From NCBI RefSeq assembly GCF_000744105.1, contig NZ_JQLH01000001.1, positions 2,108,001 to 2,172,000 of the forward strand: a stretch of DNA of 64,000 nt. The letters run 5' to 3'. Position numbers and translations under genes: made by a program. How positions within the stretch are numbered: the first letter of the stretch is position 1; every line of letters begins with the position of its first letter. The stretch comes from Maribacter forsetii DSM 18668. GTDB taxonomy: Bacteria > Bacteroidota > Bacteroidia > Flavobacteriales > Flavobacteriaceae. The notes under the pieces are model-generated. The model ran no database searches. It was not told the DNA's origin and saw nothing but the letters and a program-made list of their open reading frames with translations. Shown here piece after piece: positions 43,078 to 52,606 of this stretch.

Positions 43078-43806
43078 CTTTAGGCTTCCCCTTTTTAGGA
43101 CACCTCTAAATTCTTTAGGTGATATATTGCCTAATGATTTATGCGGATGGTTAAAATTATAATCCTCTCGCCAGTTATCGCTTATCTTTTGAAGTTGATA
43201 AATGTCATTGAAATAATAGGCATCCATTATATCTTCTCTAAAATAGCGATTAAATCGTTCTATATATCCGTTTTGCATTGGCTTTCCCGGTTGTGTATAT
43301 TTAATTTCTATGAAGTTCTTTTTGCACCAGTTCATAAAAGTCTTGGAGGTAAACTCCGGACCGTTATCGCACCTCACGTATTTAGGTGCTCCTATTTCAT
43401 CTTTTAAACGCTCCAATGTTTCGATTACGGCTCTCGCTGGATAAGAAAGTCCTGCATCTATTGCTAGAGCTTCACGGTTACAATCATCCAAAACATTGAA
43501 TACACGCAACTTTCTGTCATCGGTAAGCGCATCGCTCATAAAATCCATACTCCAACACTCATTCAGTGACGAAGGTGTTTCCAAAGGTTGTTTTATTCGT
43601 TTGACCAAACGTTTTTTATGTTTACGGCGTAGACCGAGTTTCATTTCGAGGTACACACGTAACACTCGTTTTCTGTTCCATTTTAAGCCTTCACGACGGA
43701 TCTTGTAATAATATTCATCAAAACCTCTAGTTGGGTACGATTCCGCCAACACCATTAGCTTATCGATAACCTCGCTATCATCTTTCTTACTTTGGTAATA
43801 CCACAT
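43036..43806 (-). CDS. IS3-family transposase OrfB (DDE integrase)
   Basis: The 256 residues from the ATG at 43806 contain the rve integrase core with the DDE triad: D in WSMDFMSD, D in VRCDNGPEFTS and E in QNGYIERFNRYFRED. An N-terminal HTH_21 region (PTRGFDEYYYKIRREGLKWN) precedes it. The frame stays open upstream to about 43914, where it can be joined to orfA by a -1 frameshift, so the true start is within orfA. The last 15 codons cross the terminal repeat and use a stop in the flanking barrel-gene fragment. The enzyme would need OrfA to function. Confidence 0.88.
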   Translation of the reverse strand: MWYYQSKKDDSEVIDKLMVLAESYPTRGFDEYYYKIRREGLKWNRKRVLRVYLEMKLGLRRKHKKRLVKRIKQPLETPSSLNECWSMDFMSDALTDDRKLRVFNVLDDCNREALAIDAGLSYPARAVIETLERLKDEIGAPKYVRCDNGPEFTSKTFMNWCKKNFIEIKYTQPGKPMQNGYIERFNRYFREDIMDAYYFNDIYQLQKISDNWREDYNFNHPHKSLGNISPKEFRGVLKRGSLKYKFNVSPKLTLED

Positions 43807-44233
43807 CGACCTACTCAGTCTTACAACTTGACAGGCACGGATAATATGAACTGCGAACGTTTTGATAAGATACTTTACACGAACTCTCTTGTAGGAAGGC
43901 TTTAGAACTTTTTTGACAATACATCCTTGAGCATCTTATTATCAAGACTCACATTGGCATACATCTGTTTGAGCTTATTGTTCTCTTCTTCTAATTCCTT
44001 AAGCCGTTTAAGTTGCTGTTGCTCCATACCACCATACTTCTTGCGCCAGTAGTAAAATGTGCTTTTATCAATTCCTAATTCCCTGGATAGATCACCTACG
44101 GGTATTCATTGTTCGTTTTTCTTAAGAGCTTTAATAATCTGGCTCTCGCTAAATTTGCTGTTTTTCATCGTGACAGTTTGAATTTAAAGTTAAAAATTCG
44201 AATTATGAACTGTCCTATTTTTAGGGAAGCTTA
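43081..44233 (-). mobile_element. IS3-family insertion sequence
   Basis: The element has imperfect terminal inverted repeats of 22-23 bp: TAGGCTTCCCCTTTTTAGGACA at 43081-43102 and, on the other strand, TAAGCTTCCC...AGGACA from 44233 to 44211. It encodes orfA and orfB on the minus strand with an A6G slippery stretch at 43908-43914. No clear target duplication could be read. orfA has a nonsense codon, so it is probably inactive. Confidence 0.85.
43902..44168 (-). pseudogene. IS3 orfA with internal TGA
   Basis: The 88-codon frame encodes MKNSKFSESQIIKALKKNEQ, then TGA (44106-44108), then IPVGDLSRELGIDKSTFYYW and a leucine-zipper part (KRLKELEEENNKLKQMYANV). Intact relatives have a Gly at the stop position, so a GGA to TGA change is likely. 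The product is the HTH DNA-binding subunit. Without it the element should not move on its own. Confidence 0.8.
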
Positions 44234-44594
44234 CACAGATATGTGTACAATTACAAATATTTCTATTTTAGAAACACTAATCTAAAAGAATTAATTTATC
44301 TATTTAGACAAATTTTGACTCTATTTGTATTTTAAACATTTAAACTGAAATTAAAACACTATTAAATTTTAGCATATTATTATTCAAAAACTAATCGTGT
44401 AAATTAAATGTTAATTTATTATTATGAGAAAGCGTTTTTAGAGGCGCTTCTACTAAGAATAATTAAATATAAATAGTCTAAAATTGAAAGAATTGTAAAA
44501 TTCATTAAATAATTCTCAATGATGTCTATAAAACTTAAATATATTACTTAGAATAGAAAGGGATTGTTGATGAATCCACTAAATTCTTTATTTC
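44234..44594. other. Upstream region of sigma factor gene
   Basis: About 360 AT-rich bases between the IS3 element and the ECF sigma gene. It should hold the sigma gene promoter. No convincing -33/-7 pair, RNA gene or terminator was seen. Confidence 0.4.
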
Positions 44595-45236
44595 ATGCAA
44601 AAACATAGTAAACTTGGTTTAGCCGTAAATTCTGATTTTGGTGTGCAAGATGAAGAAGGTAAAGAGTCGGGCGCAAATAAGAAAAAGGTTTTTGTTGTTA
44701 AGAATACAGAGACCCACGTTTGGAGAAAATTAATAGATGGAGATGAGTCTGCTCTTGGAGATTTATACAACATTTATATAGACTGTTTATTTAGCTATGG
44801 TATAAATTGTATAAAGGATAGAACTTATGTCATGGATTGTATTCATGATCTTTTTGTTGATCTATACAAATACCGCGAAAATTTATCGATGACCGATAAT
44901 GTAAAGTTCTATTTGTTTAAATGCTTAAAGAGAAAGATAAATAGAAAATACGCCACTAAGACGGTATCTATTACAGATGAATATCAATATTCATTAGATC
45001 AACAGGCAAGAAATTATACTACTTCTTGTGAAGAGGAAATTATTCAAAAAGAACTTGTAACGGAAAAACGTATGATTTTGGCGGCAGCCTTAGATTCGTT
45101 AACCAAAAAACAAAGAAAAGGTTTGTTCTTGAGGTTTAATCAAGATCGCAGTTATGAAGAGATTTCTGAGATAATGGATGTCTCTGTACAAACTGCTAGA
45201 ACTATAGTATATAGGGCTTTGAAGGCGTTAAGGTAG
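44595..45236 (+). CDS. ECF-type RNA polymerase sigma factor
   Basis: A 213-residue sigma-70 family protein of the extracytoplasmic-function type. Region 2 covers LIDGDESALGDLYNIYIDCL and VMDCIHDLFVDLYKYRENL. Region 4 is LDSLTKKQRKGLFLRFNQ and SYEEISEIMDVSVQTARTIV. An N-terminal extension of about 35 residues is extra. It is followed after 100 bases by the anti-sigma gene, then susC, so it should activate the SusCD locus when released. Group: the flavobacterial FecI-like sigma factors. Confidence 0.92.
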   Translation: MQKHSKLGLAVNSDFGVQDEEGKESGANKKKVFVVKNTETHVWRKLIDGDESALGDLYNIYIDCLFSYGINCIKDRTYVMDCIHDLFVDLYKYRENLSMTDNVKFYLFKCLKRKINRKYATKTVSITDEYQYSLDQQARNYTTSCEEEIIQKELVTEKRMILAAALDSLTKKQRKGLFLRFNQDRSYEEISEIMDVSVQTARTIVYRALKALR

Positions 45237-45336
45237 TTTATTTAAAATAAATTGTCTATAAATTAAATAATCCTTGCTTATTATTTTAGAGTGCTTTGAT
45301 AGGTTTAAAAGCCTTACCAATAATTAATATTTAACT

Positions 45337-46401
45337 ATGGAAAAGATAAATCCGAATAATGTAAATTTTTCATCGATTACCGATGAGGAAAATACGGATT
45401 TGAAAAAAAGAATTTTTAATACGATCCAAAAGGATAAAAGAAGAAATAGAAATGTATGGTATAAAAGTTTAGCTGCAGCATGTTTTATTGGTTGTTTAGG
45501 TCTGGGGTTTTATTACTACAACATGACTTCAGAAACAAATTCAATAACAGACTTTGTTAATTCTTCAACCGTTGATAGTAACACTCCAACTTCAGATGAA
45601 GTAGTTCTTACTTTGGGTAAAGGCAATGATTTAAAAATTAAAGAAGACGTTGCTGCTATTAATTATTCTAAAAGCGGTAACAATGTAACTATAGGTAATG
45701 GTCAGACTTTTAATCAAAATGTAGCAGATTCAGATAAGGCCGTTTTTAATACTTTATGGGTTCCTTATGGTAAGCGTTCAACATTGACTCTTTCTGATGG
45801 AAGTAAGGTGTGGTTGAACTCAGGTTCTAAATTAATATACCCAATTGCCTTTAATGAAGATAAAAGAGAAGTCTATATAGAGGGAGAAGCAATTTTTGAA
45901 GTTACCCATAACAAAAAGAAACCCTTTTATGTTATTTCAGATACACAGGTTGTAGAAGTGCTGGGTACTGTTTTTGGAGTTACAAATTACCCTGATGAAA
46001 ACTCAACGAATACCATTCTTAAAAGTGGTAGTGTTCAAATTAGTTATCAAAATATAAAAGCGACTTCTAGTCATTCAGATAAAATGAAAATTTCTCCTGG
46101 TACCAAGGCCAGTTATGATAAGAATACCAAAAGTATTTTTTCTGAAAAAGTAGACGTAGATAATTACTTTTCTTGGAAAGATGGTTTTCTCATATTCAAG
46201 AATAATGACATGAAATTCATAATGAAAAGAATATCAAGATATTATAATCTGGAAATAATTATAGAAAATGAAGAATTGGCTACAGAAACTTTCTCTGGCT
46301 ATCTAGATTTGAATGAAGATATACTTTCTGTGATAAATAGTATTAAGGAAAGCACCAATATGGAATATTTACAAACTGATAATACAATAACAATTAAATA
46401 A
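45337..46401 (+). CDS. FecR-type anti-sigma factor
   Basis: A 354-residue inner-membrane protein: cytosolic N-terminus (about 45 residues), membrane helix SLAAACFIGCLGLGFYYYN, periplasmic FecR domain (NTLWVPYGKRSTLTLSDGSK, VWLNSGSKLIYPIAF, VYIEGEAIFEVTHNKKKPFY, GTVFGVTNYPDE) and a C-terminal DUF4974-like domain (KFIMKRISRYYNLEIIIENE, FSGYLDLNEDI). It binds the sigma factor and receives the signal from the STN domain of the downstream SusC. It forms one control unit with its neighbours. Confidence 0.92.
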   Translation: MEKINPNNVNFSSITDEENTDLKKRIFNTIQKDKRRNRNVWYKSLAAACFIGCLGLGFYYYNMTSETNSITDFVNSSTVDSNTPTSDEVVLTLGKGNDLKIKEDVAAINYSKSGNNVTIGNGQTFNQNVADSDKAVFNTLWVPYGKRSTLTLSDGSKVWLNSGSKLIYPIAFNEDKREVYIEGEAIFEVTHNKKKPFYVISDTQVVEVLGTVFGVTNYPDENSTNTILKSGSVQISYQNIKATSSHSDKMKISPGTKASYDKNTKSIFSEKVDVDNYFSWKDGFLIFKNNDMKFIMKRISRYYNLEIIIENEELATETFSGYLDLNEDILSVINSIKESTNMEYLQTDNTITIK

Positions 46402-46447
46402 ACTTTTGCCAATGAATTGAAACTGAATAAATTTTTGAAGTAGCAAT

Positions 46448-46483
46448 AAAAAAAAGCCAGAAGATGTTCCCGCATCTTCCGGC
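46448..46483 (-). terminator. Minus-strand terminator before susC
   Basis: A stem GCCAGAAGATG/CATCTTCCGGC with one bulged base is flanked on the left by eight A residues, which is a T run on the minus strand, but by no T run on the right. It would therefore end a transcript running right to left, from inside the 5' part of susC towards the anti-sigma gene, where no minus-strand gene is annotated. Confidence 0.55.
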
Positions 46484-46537
46484 AATTAATATCAATATTG
46501 CTGTTTTGCAGCAACATTAAATAACCAACACAAAAAT

Positions 46538-49500
46538 ATGAAAAATATCATACCAGTCGGAATTCTAACGATTATGAGAATATTTCTACTATTTATCGGT
46601 ATAGGCTTATCATCTGTTTACGCTAACTCTGTATTTGCACAAAATAAAATACAGATAGACGTAAAGAATATCTCTGTCGAAGAATTTTTTGAAGAAATTC
46701 AGAAATCAAGTGATTATGTCTTTTTTTATAAGGACAATGTTTTAAATACAAGTAAGAAAATTTCGGTAAAGTTGAAGAACGCCAAAATGAATGCCGTTCT
46801 TGAAAAAGCTTTTTCTAATACCGATTTAAGCTATAAAATAATTGGAAATCAGGTGGTTGTAAAGAAATCGCCGCCAATTTCAAAAAACGAAAGTTCTTTA
46901 AGCTTAGGAACAATTTTTCAAAATACAATTAGCGGAACCATTACCGATGCAGGTGGTCAACCTTTGCCTGGGGTAAATGTTTTAATTAAAGGTACAACCG
47001 TAGGTACACAGTCAGATTTTGATGGTAATTATGCTATTGATATAGCTGATGGTACCACTTTGGTTTTTTCTTATATCGGTATGCTTTCCAAGGAAGTATC
47101 AATTGATAATAGAACAACGGTCAACGTTGTACTTCAAGAAGATGTAGCTTCATTGGATGAAGTAGTTGTTGTAGCTTATGGTACATCCACAAAAGAGTCA
47201 TTAACAGGTTCTGTTAGTGTTGTTAAAAGTGAGGAGCTAGAACAGATACCGGTATCTACTTTTGAGCAGACTTTAAGGGGTAGTACCGCAGGTCTACAAG
47301 CAAGTGCGGTAGATGGTGCTCCAGGTGGTAATACACAGGTTAGAATTAGAGGTATTGGTTCTATATCTGCTTCTAGTGAGCCATTATATGTTATAGACGG
47401 TATTCCTGTACAGAATGGTAGTATCGGTACCATAGATAACGGTGGTAGTAGTACCAATGTAATGGCATCAATTAATCCAAATGATATCGCATCTATTTCA
47501 GTTTTAAAAGATGCTGCTTCTACAGCAATTTATGGGTCTAGGGGTGCAAACGGTGTTATTTTGATTACTACAAAATCTGGTAGTTCAGGTAAGGCTAAAA
47601 TCACCTTGAAAACATTAACTGGTTTTAACTCACAAGCTTACAATAATATTTTAAAGCCGTTAAATGCTGCAGAATATACAGAACTTTTTCTTGAAGGTTA
47701 TGTGAATTTGGGTGATACAGCTGAAGAAGCTCAGGCTAGATTTGATGCCACTTTTCAGCAATTGATTGATCCTTCTACCGGAGAACCAACAGATACCAAT
47801 TGGTTAGATGCTATAACTAGAACGGGAATAACCCAAAGTTACGATCTAAGTGCAAGTGGTGGTACGGACAATTTAAAATATTTTTTCTCCGGAGCTTATT
47901 ATGATCAAGAGAACTACATCATTGGGTCTGGCTTTGAAAGGTTAAGTGCACGTAGTAATATAGAATTTAAAGCAACGGATTATTTAACTATTTCAAATAA
48001 TATATCTGTTTCTAACAGTACAACAAATACGTTTTTTGATGGTGGTTCTTTCAACAATCCGTTTAAAAACTCTTTAGAATTATCACCGTTAATTCCTATT
48101 TATGATGAAGAAGGAAGATTTAATGGGGAGCATGCCAACTATTTTCCTTTAGGTGGTGCTAATCCTGTTGGTTCTTTAAGTGGTGATGACCTTTGGGAAA
48201 ACAAGCAGTTTAGGGTTATAGATAATTTTGCGGTTTCCGTAAAGCCAATAAAGAATTTGACCTTACGTTCGCAATTGAATTTTGACCTTCTTACGTTAAC
48301 AGAATCGCAATATCAAAACCCAAGATATGGTGGTGGAAGAAACTCTGGCGGAATTGGTTACGAAGCCAATACTTCTTTAAGAACTTTTGTAGGTACACAA
48401 ACGGCAGACTATAATTTTGTTCTAGGTGATAACCATAATTTTAATGTTCTTGCAGGTTTTGAAGCTCAAGAAACCAATAATGAGTCTTTTAGTGCTTCTG
48501 GAACACAGTTTCCAAACCAAAGTTTAAGAACGTTAAATAGTGCATCGGCAGAATTTGCTATTAGCGGTTCTAAGTCTGAATACACTTTCGTTTCTGCTTT
48601 TTCTAGAGCCAATTATAATTACGATGGAAAATACTTCCTTTCAGCAAGTTTAAGAAGAGACGGATCTTCAAGATTCGGTGCAGATAATAGATGGGGTACT
48701 TTTTATTCGTTTGGTGGTAGTTGGGTTGCTAGTAGAGAATCTTTTTTACAGGATGTTTCCTTTTTAGATTTACTTAAAGTTAGAAGTTCTTGGGGTGTAA
48801 CAGGTAATGCTGCCATTGGTAATTTCCCTTCACAAGGACTTTACGTTTTTGGTCAAGATTATGACGGTAATCCAGGTGGTAGTCCAAGCCAAATTGCTAA
48901 TCCTGATCTTACTTGGGAGAGTCAGCAGAATTTTAACGTAGGTGTAGATTTTGGTCTATTCTCAAAAATTAGCGGTACGGTTGAATATTTTGAACGTACT
49001 TCTTCTGATCTTATCTTGAATGTGCCTATTACATTAACATCAGGTTTCTCCTCGTTGACCCAAAATTTTGGTGAAATGAAAAATTCTGGTTTAGAGATAT
49101 CTATGAATGCGGATATTATCGACAAAGAGGATTTTACTTGGAACGTTGGCTTTAATACCACATTTCTAAAGAATGAAATTACAGAACTTACAGACGATTT
49201 TACAGATGGTGCTTATAGAAGACAAGAAGGCGAAGATTTTCAATCTTTCTACTTGTATAGTTGGGCTGGTGTAAACCAAGAAAATGGTGATCCACAGTGG
49301 TATACTGATGCTTCTAAAACTACGATTACCAATGATATCAGTGATGCGGAACGTTTTTTAGACGATAAGTCTGCAACCCCAGAGTTTTTTGGAGGCTTCA
49401 ATACTATGTTCACTTATAAAGATGTAAGTCTTAGTGCCAATTTCATTTATTCTTACGGTAACTACATTTTTGATTCTAGAGCAAGAGGTACTTTAGGTGA

Positions 49501-49876
49501 TGGAAGGTTAACACCAAGAAGTACTGCAGATTTTATTTATGATAACAGATGGCAACCTGGTTCAACAGATGCCTTGGTGCCTCAGTTTGTTTGGGGTGGT
49601 CGTAATGGTAGTAATGAAGCGAACCAAACTAGATGGTTATATGATGGTAGTTATATTCGATTGAGAGATTTAACCGTCGCTTATAATTTTAACGAAAAAA
49701 TTACTTCGCTATTAGGTTTGAATTCTATGCGATTGTATGCTAGAGGAACCAATATCTTGACTTTTGTAAAAGAAGATATCCTTTACATAGATCCAGAGCA
49801 GGGAATTAATGGTAGTTACACAGGGCAGACACCTGCAGTGAAAACTATTTCCATTGGTTTAGATATTCAACTTTAA
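46538..49876 (+). CDS. SusC/RagA-family transporter with STN signalling domain
   Basis: A 1112-residue outer-membrane protein. After a signal peptide it has an STN (secretin/TonB N-terminal) domain at about residues 38-110 (IQIDVKNISVEEFFEEIQKS, VFFYKDNVLN, YKIIGNQVVVKK), then a CarboxypepD_reg-like domain (ISGTITDAGGQPLPGVNVLI), a plug (VRIRGIGSISASSEPLYVID, ISVLKDAASTAIYGSRGANG) and a barrel ending ISIGLDIQL. The STN domain contacts FecR, so ligand capture switches on the sigma factor. It is the receptor of the aspartate-type locus. susD starts on the next base after its stop. Confidence 0.94.
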   Translation: MKNIIPVGILTIMRIFLLFIGIGLSSVYANSVFAQNKIQIDVKNISVEEFFEEIQKSSDYVFFYKDNVLNTSKKISVKLKNAKMNAVLEKAFSNTDLSYKIIGNQVVVKKSPPISKNESSLSLGTIFQNTISGTITDAGGQPLPGVNVLIKGTTVGTQSDFDGNYAIDIADGTTLVFSYIGMLSKEVSIDNRTTVNVVLQEDVASLDEVVVVAYGTSTKESLTGSVSVVKSEELEQIPVSTFEQTLRGSTAGLQASAVDGAPGGNTQVRIRGIGSISASSEPLYVIDGIPVQNGSIGTIDNGGSSTNVMASINPNDIASISVLKDAASTAIYGSRGANGVILITTKSGSSGKAKITLKTLTGFNSQAYNNILKPLNAAEYTELFLEGYVNLGDTAEEAQARFDATFQQLIDPSTGEPTDTNWLDAITRTGITQSYDLSASGGTDNLKYFFSGAYYDQENYIIGSGFERLSARSNIEFKATDYLTISNNISVSNSTTNTFFDGGSFNNPFKNSLELSPLIPIYDEEGRFNGEHANYFPLGGANPVGSLSGDDLWENKQFRVIDNFAVSVKPIKNLTLRSQLNFDLLTLTESQYQNPRYGGGRNSGGIGYEANTSLRTFVGTQTADYNFVLGDNHNFNVLAGFEAQETNNESFSASGTQFPNQSLRTLNSASAEFAISGSKSEYTFVSAFSRANYNYDGKYFLSASLRRDGSSRFGADNRWGTFYSFGGSWVASRESFLQDVSFLDLLKVRSSWGVTGNAAIGNFPSQGLYVFGQDYDGNPGGSPSQIANPDLTWESQQNFNVGVDFGLFSKISGTVEYFERTSSDLILNVPITLTSGFSSLTQNFGEMKNSGLEISMNADIIDKEDFTWNVGFNTTFLKNEITELTDDFTDGAYRRQEGEDFQSFYLYSWAGVNQENGDPQWYTDASKTTITNDISDAERFLDDKSATPEFFGGFNTMFTYKDVSLSANFIYSYGNYIFDSRARGTLGDGRLTPRSTADFIYDNRWQPGSTDALVPQFVWGGRNGSNEANQTRWLYDGSYIRLRDLTVAYNFNEKITSLLGLNSMRLYARGTNILTFVKEDILYIDPEQGINGSYTGQTPAVKTISIGLDIQL

Positions 49877-51292
49877 ATGATGAAACACATGAAAACATAT
49901 AAAATATTCATATTAACAATATTGGCTGGACTCGTATTCTCTTGTTCAGACTCTTTTTTAGAACTTACTCCGCAACAATCTGTTTCGGATACAGAGGCCT
50001 TATTGGACCTTGATGGTTATGAATCTTCTATTACCGGTATATATAACAAATTGTCTGGCTCAGAATATTACGGGCGTTACATGATTATGATACCTGATGT
50101 ATTGGCAGATGACGTAAAACAAAATGGACAAGCCAACAGAATTGTAGATTATGCCGAGCATATTCAAAGAGTATCTGACGGGCAGGCGCTAGCGCTTTGG
50201 GGTAGTGCATATGAAGGTATTAATGCGGCAAATGCTATCATTAATTCAGAAACTATTTTGGCGGATGCTGTTTTAGATGAGCAAAACCATATTATTGGTG
50301 AGGCTTATGCGCTAAGAGGGTTAATGTATTTTGACCTAGTACGCATGTTTGCTCAGCAATATAACTATACTGCAGATGCTAGTCACCCTGGGGTTCCTAT
50401 CGTTTTAAATTTTGACTTGGACAATGAACCGTCTAGAAGTACAGTAGCGGAAGTTTATGAGCAAATTATTTCTGATATGACTACAGGTATTTCTTTTATG
50501 AATGACAGTTCTAGAAGTGGTAATTCAAATACTTTGTCACCTACATCTATTAGGGCGTTATTAGCAAAAGTTTATCTTTTTCAAGAAGATTGGACAAATG
50601 CAGAAGCAATGTCTTCAAGTGTTATAGAATCAGGTGATTATAGTTTAATTTCCAATGATAATTATTACGATTTATGGACTACGGATAATAGCTCGGAGTC
50701 TATTTTTGAAATATCGATGACAGAAACAGATAATGTTGGTGGTAATGGTATTGCTGGTCTTTATCTACAAGCGGGTTTTGGTGATTACCTTCCTTCAAAT
50801 GATGTGGCTGATCTTTACCCTGAGAATGATGCTCGTTTAAGCACCTTTGAAGTAGATACTTTATTAACTGGTGAATTTGCACCAAATAGAATGATCAAAT
50901 ATCCAGATATCAATGGTTTTGATAATGTAAAGGTTGTTAGACTGGCAGAAATGTATTTGATACGTGCAGAAGCTAGAGCGGAAATAGGTACTGATATAGC
51001 TGGTGCGCAAGATGATTTAGACATGGTACGCCAACGTGCCATTGCAGACGAACCGGATAATTCAGATTCTGGCGATGCTCTTAGTGATGCTATTTTCTTG
51101 GAACGCAGACTAGAGTTGGCTTTTGAAGGTCAACGACTATGGGATTTAATGCGTAATAAAATGGATATTGTAAGAACAAACTGTACGGCACAGATCTGTT
51201 TAATTCCTTATGGTGCAGATACGGTAATAATGCCAATACCTCAAGATGAGACAGATGTTAATCCCAACATTGAACAAAATCCTGGGTATTAA
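49877..51292 (+). CDS. SusD/RagB-family lipoprotein
   Basis: A 471-residue lipoprotein (MMKHMKTYKIFILTILAGLVFSC, Cys at 23; an internal start at the second or third Met is possible). It shows SusD motifs: LDGYESSITGIYNKLSGSEY, AYALRGLMYFDLVRMFAQQY, SPTSIRALLAKVYLFQEDW and a C-terminal RRLELAFEGQRLWDLMR. It partners the STN-type SusC. Its gene ends 31 bases before a strong terminator. Confidence 0.93.
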   Translation: MMKHMKTYKIFILTILAGLVFSCSDSFLELTPQQSVSDTEALLDLDGYESSITGIYNKLSGSEYYGRYMIMIPDVLADDVKQNGQANRIVDYAEHIQRVSDGQALALWGSAYEGINAANAIINSETILADAVLDEQNHIIGEAYALRGLMYFDLVRMFAQQYNYTADASHPGVPIVLNFDLDNEPSRSTVAEVYEQIISDMTTGISFMNDSSRSGNSNTLSPTSIRALLAKVYLFQEDWTNAEAMSSSVIESGDYSLISNDNYYDLWTTDNSSESIFEISMTETDNVGGNGIAGLYLQAGFGDYLPSNDVADLYPENDARLSTFEVDTLLTGEFAPNRMIKYPDINGFDNVKVVRLAEMYLIRAEARAEIGTDIAGAQDDLDMVRQRAIADEPDNSDSGDALSDAIFLERRLELAFEGQRLWDLMRNKMDIVRTNCTAQICLIPYGADTVIMPIPQDETDVNPNIEQNPGY

Positions 51293-51323
51293 TTAGTAAA
51301 CTAATTTGTTTGTTAGTTTTTGA

Positions 51324-51364
51324 ACACATTGAGAGACTTCGTTTCTCTCAATGTGTACTTTTTT
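51324..51364 (+). terminator. Strong intrinsic terminator after susD
   Basis: A perfect 13-bp stem (ACACATTGAGAGA/TCTCTCAATGTGT, loop CTTCGTT) is followed by ACTTTTTT. It should end most transcripts coming from susCD. The catabolic genes downstream may depend on read-through or their own promoter. Confidence 0.85.
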
Positions 51365-51412
51365 ACAGCATAAAAATATTGGATTTTTTTCACTTTAAAA
51401 ATCAAGAAATAT

Positions 51413-52555
51413 ATGGATACACAACGTAGAAATCTTGCGAAATTACTTTCGTTAGGAGCATTGTTTCCTGCTCAAGCAGCTTATTCGTTGAATAATATTT
51501 TAGAATCTATACCTGCAGATTCAAGTAAGCAATTATTACAGACCCTTGGGGAAAAAGGAATAGAGAAATTGTTTAAAAAAGCTGTCGTCTATGATGGTCT
51601 GGTCATTTCTCGTAATTGGAATGAAGATTCTTTTAAAGCTTTGGCTGAATCTGGTTATACCGGTTTTAATGCTTCTTTAGATTCTGGGAAACTTGAAAAA
51701 TCTCTAAAGAGTATAGAAGAATGGAAACAAATTATCAGTAATAATCCAGATAGATTATTGTTGACCAAAAATGCCAATGATATTGTTACTGCCAAAAAAG
51801 AAGATAAAGTGGCCGTAATGTTAGGTTTTCAAAGTTCTAGAATGTTAGAAGGCACTATAAAAAATTTAGATACCCTTTATGAGGCTGGTATGCGATGGAT
51901 GCAACTTACATACAACTCTCGTAACTTAATTGGAGATGGGAGTACAGAAAGAACCAATGTAGGGTTATCTGACTATGGCGTTGAAGTTGTAGAACGAATG
52001 AATGAACTGGGTATTATTATAGACCTTTCTCATTGTGGTAAGCAAACAACCACTGATGGTATAGAATTTAGTAAATCTCCGGTTTCCATAAATCACTCTA
52101 TGTGCGAGGCATTGCACAAGAATCACCCACGTTCCAAAACCGATGAGCAGATAAAGGCTATGGCAGATAAAGGGGGTATTATAGGTATCATATGTCTGGG
52201 GTATATGATCGGACCTAACTTAGGGACGGATACAACATTAGAAACGTATGTAGACCATATAGATCACGCAGTTAAAATAGGTGGAATTGACCATGTAGGT
52301 GTAGCTGCCGATTTTGCTATACAAGGTCTAGAAGCTACAGGTGCAACACGAGAAAACTGGTATGTGCCAAGACTAACTAGATTTAAACCTTCATACAAAG
52401 TACAATGGCCACCATGGATTCCTGAACTGGATAAACCCGATAGATATTTACAGGTTGCAAAGATTCTTGACAAAAGAGGTTACAGTACGGGAGATATAGA
52501 AAAAATATTAGGTCAAAACTGGATACGCTTCAACAAGGAAGTCTTAAAACCATAA
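51413..52555 (+). CDS. M19 (renal dipeptidase-like) metallopeptidase
   Basis: A 380-residue protein with an N-terminal stretch TQRRNLAKLLSLGALFPAQA, resembling a Tat or Sec signal. The barrel matches membrane dipeptidases: VMLGFQSSRML, DTLYEAGMRWMQLTYNSRNL, LGIIIDLSHCGKQTTTDGIE, SINHSMCEALHKNHPR and GIDHVGVAADF. Two His ligands (DLSHCG, INHSM) and the Asp in AADF are present. However, the usual H-x-D (here DGLVIS) and the bridging Glu (here FQSS) are absent, so one metal site is lost. Family members cut dipeptides with L- or D-residues. It heads the hydrolase genes of the locus. Confidence 0.85.
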   Translation: MDTQRRNLAKLLSLGALFPAQAAYSLNNILESIPADSSKQLLQTLGEKGIEKLFKKAVVYDGLVISRNWNEDSFKALAESGYTGFNASLDSGKLEKSLKSIEEWKQIISNNPDRLLLTKNANDIVTAKKEDKVAVMLGFQSSRMLEGTIKNLDTLYEAGMRWMQLTYNSRNLIGDGSTERTNVGLSDYGVEVVERMNELGIIIDLSHCGKQTTTDGIEFSKSPVSINHSMCEALHKNHPRSKTDEQIKAMADKGGIIGIICLGYMIGPNLGTDTTLETYVDHIDHAVKIGGIDHVGVAADFAIQGLEATGATRENWYVPRLTRFKPSYKVQWPPWIPELDKPDRYLQVAKILDKRGYSTGDIEKILGQNWIRFNKEVLKP

Positions 52556-52606
52556 CATAGAGTTTTTGAATTTTTTATACCAATCTAGTAACCACTAAAT
52601 ACATTT

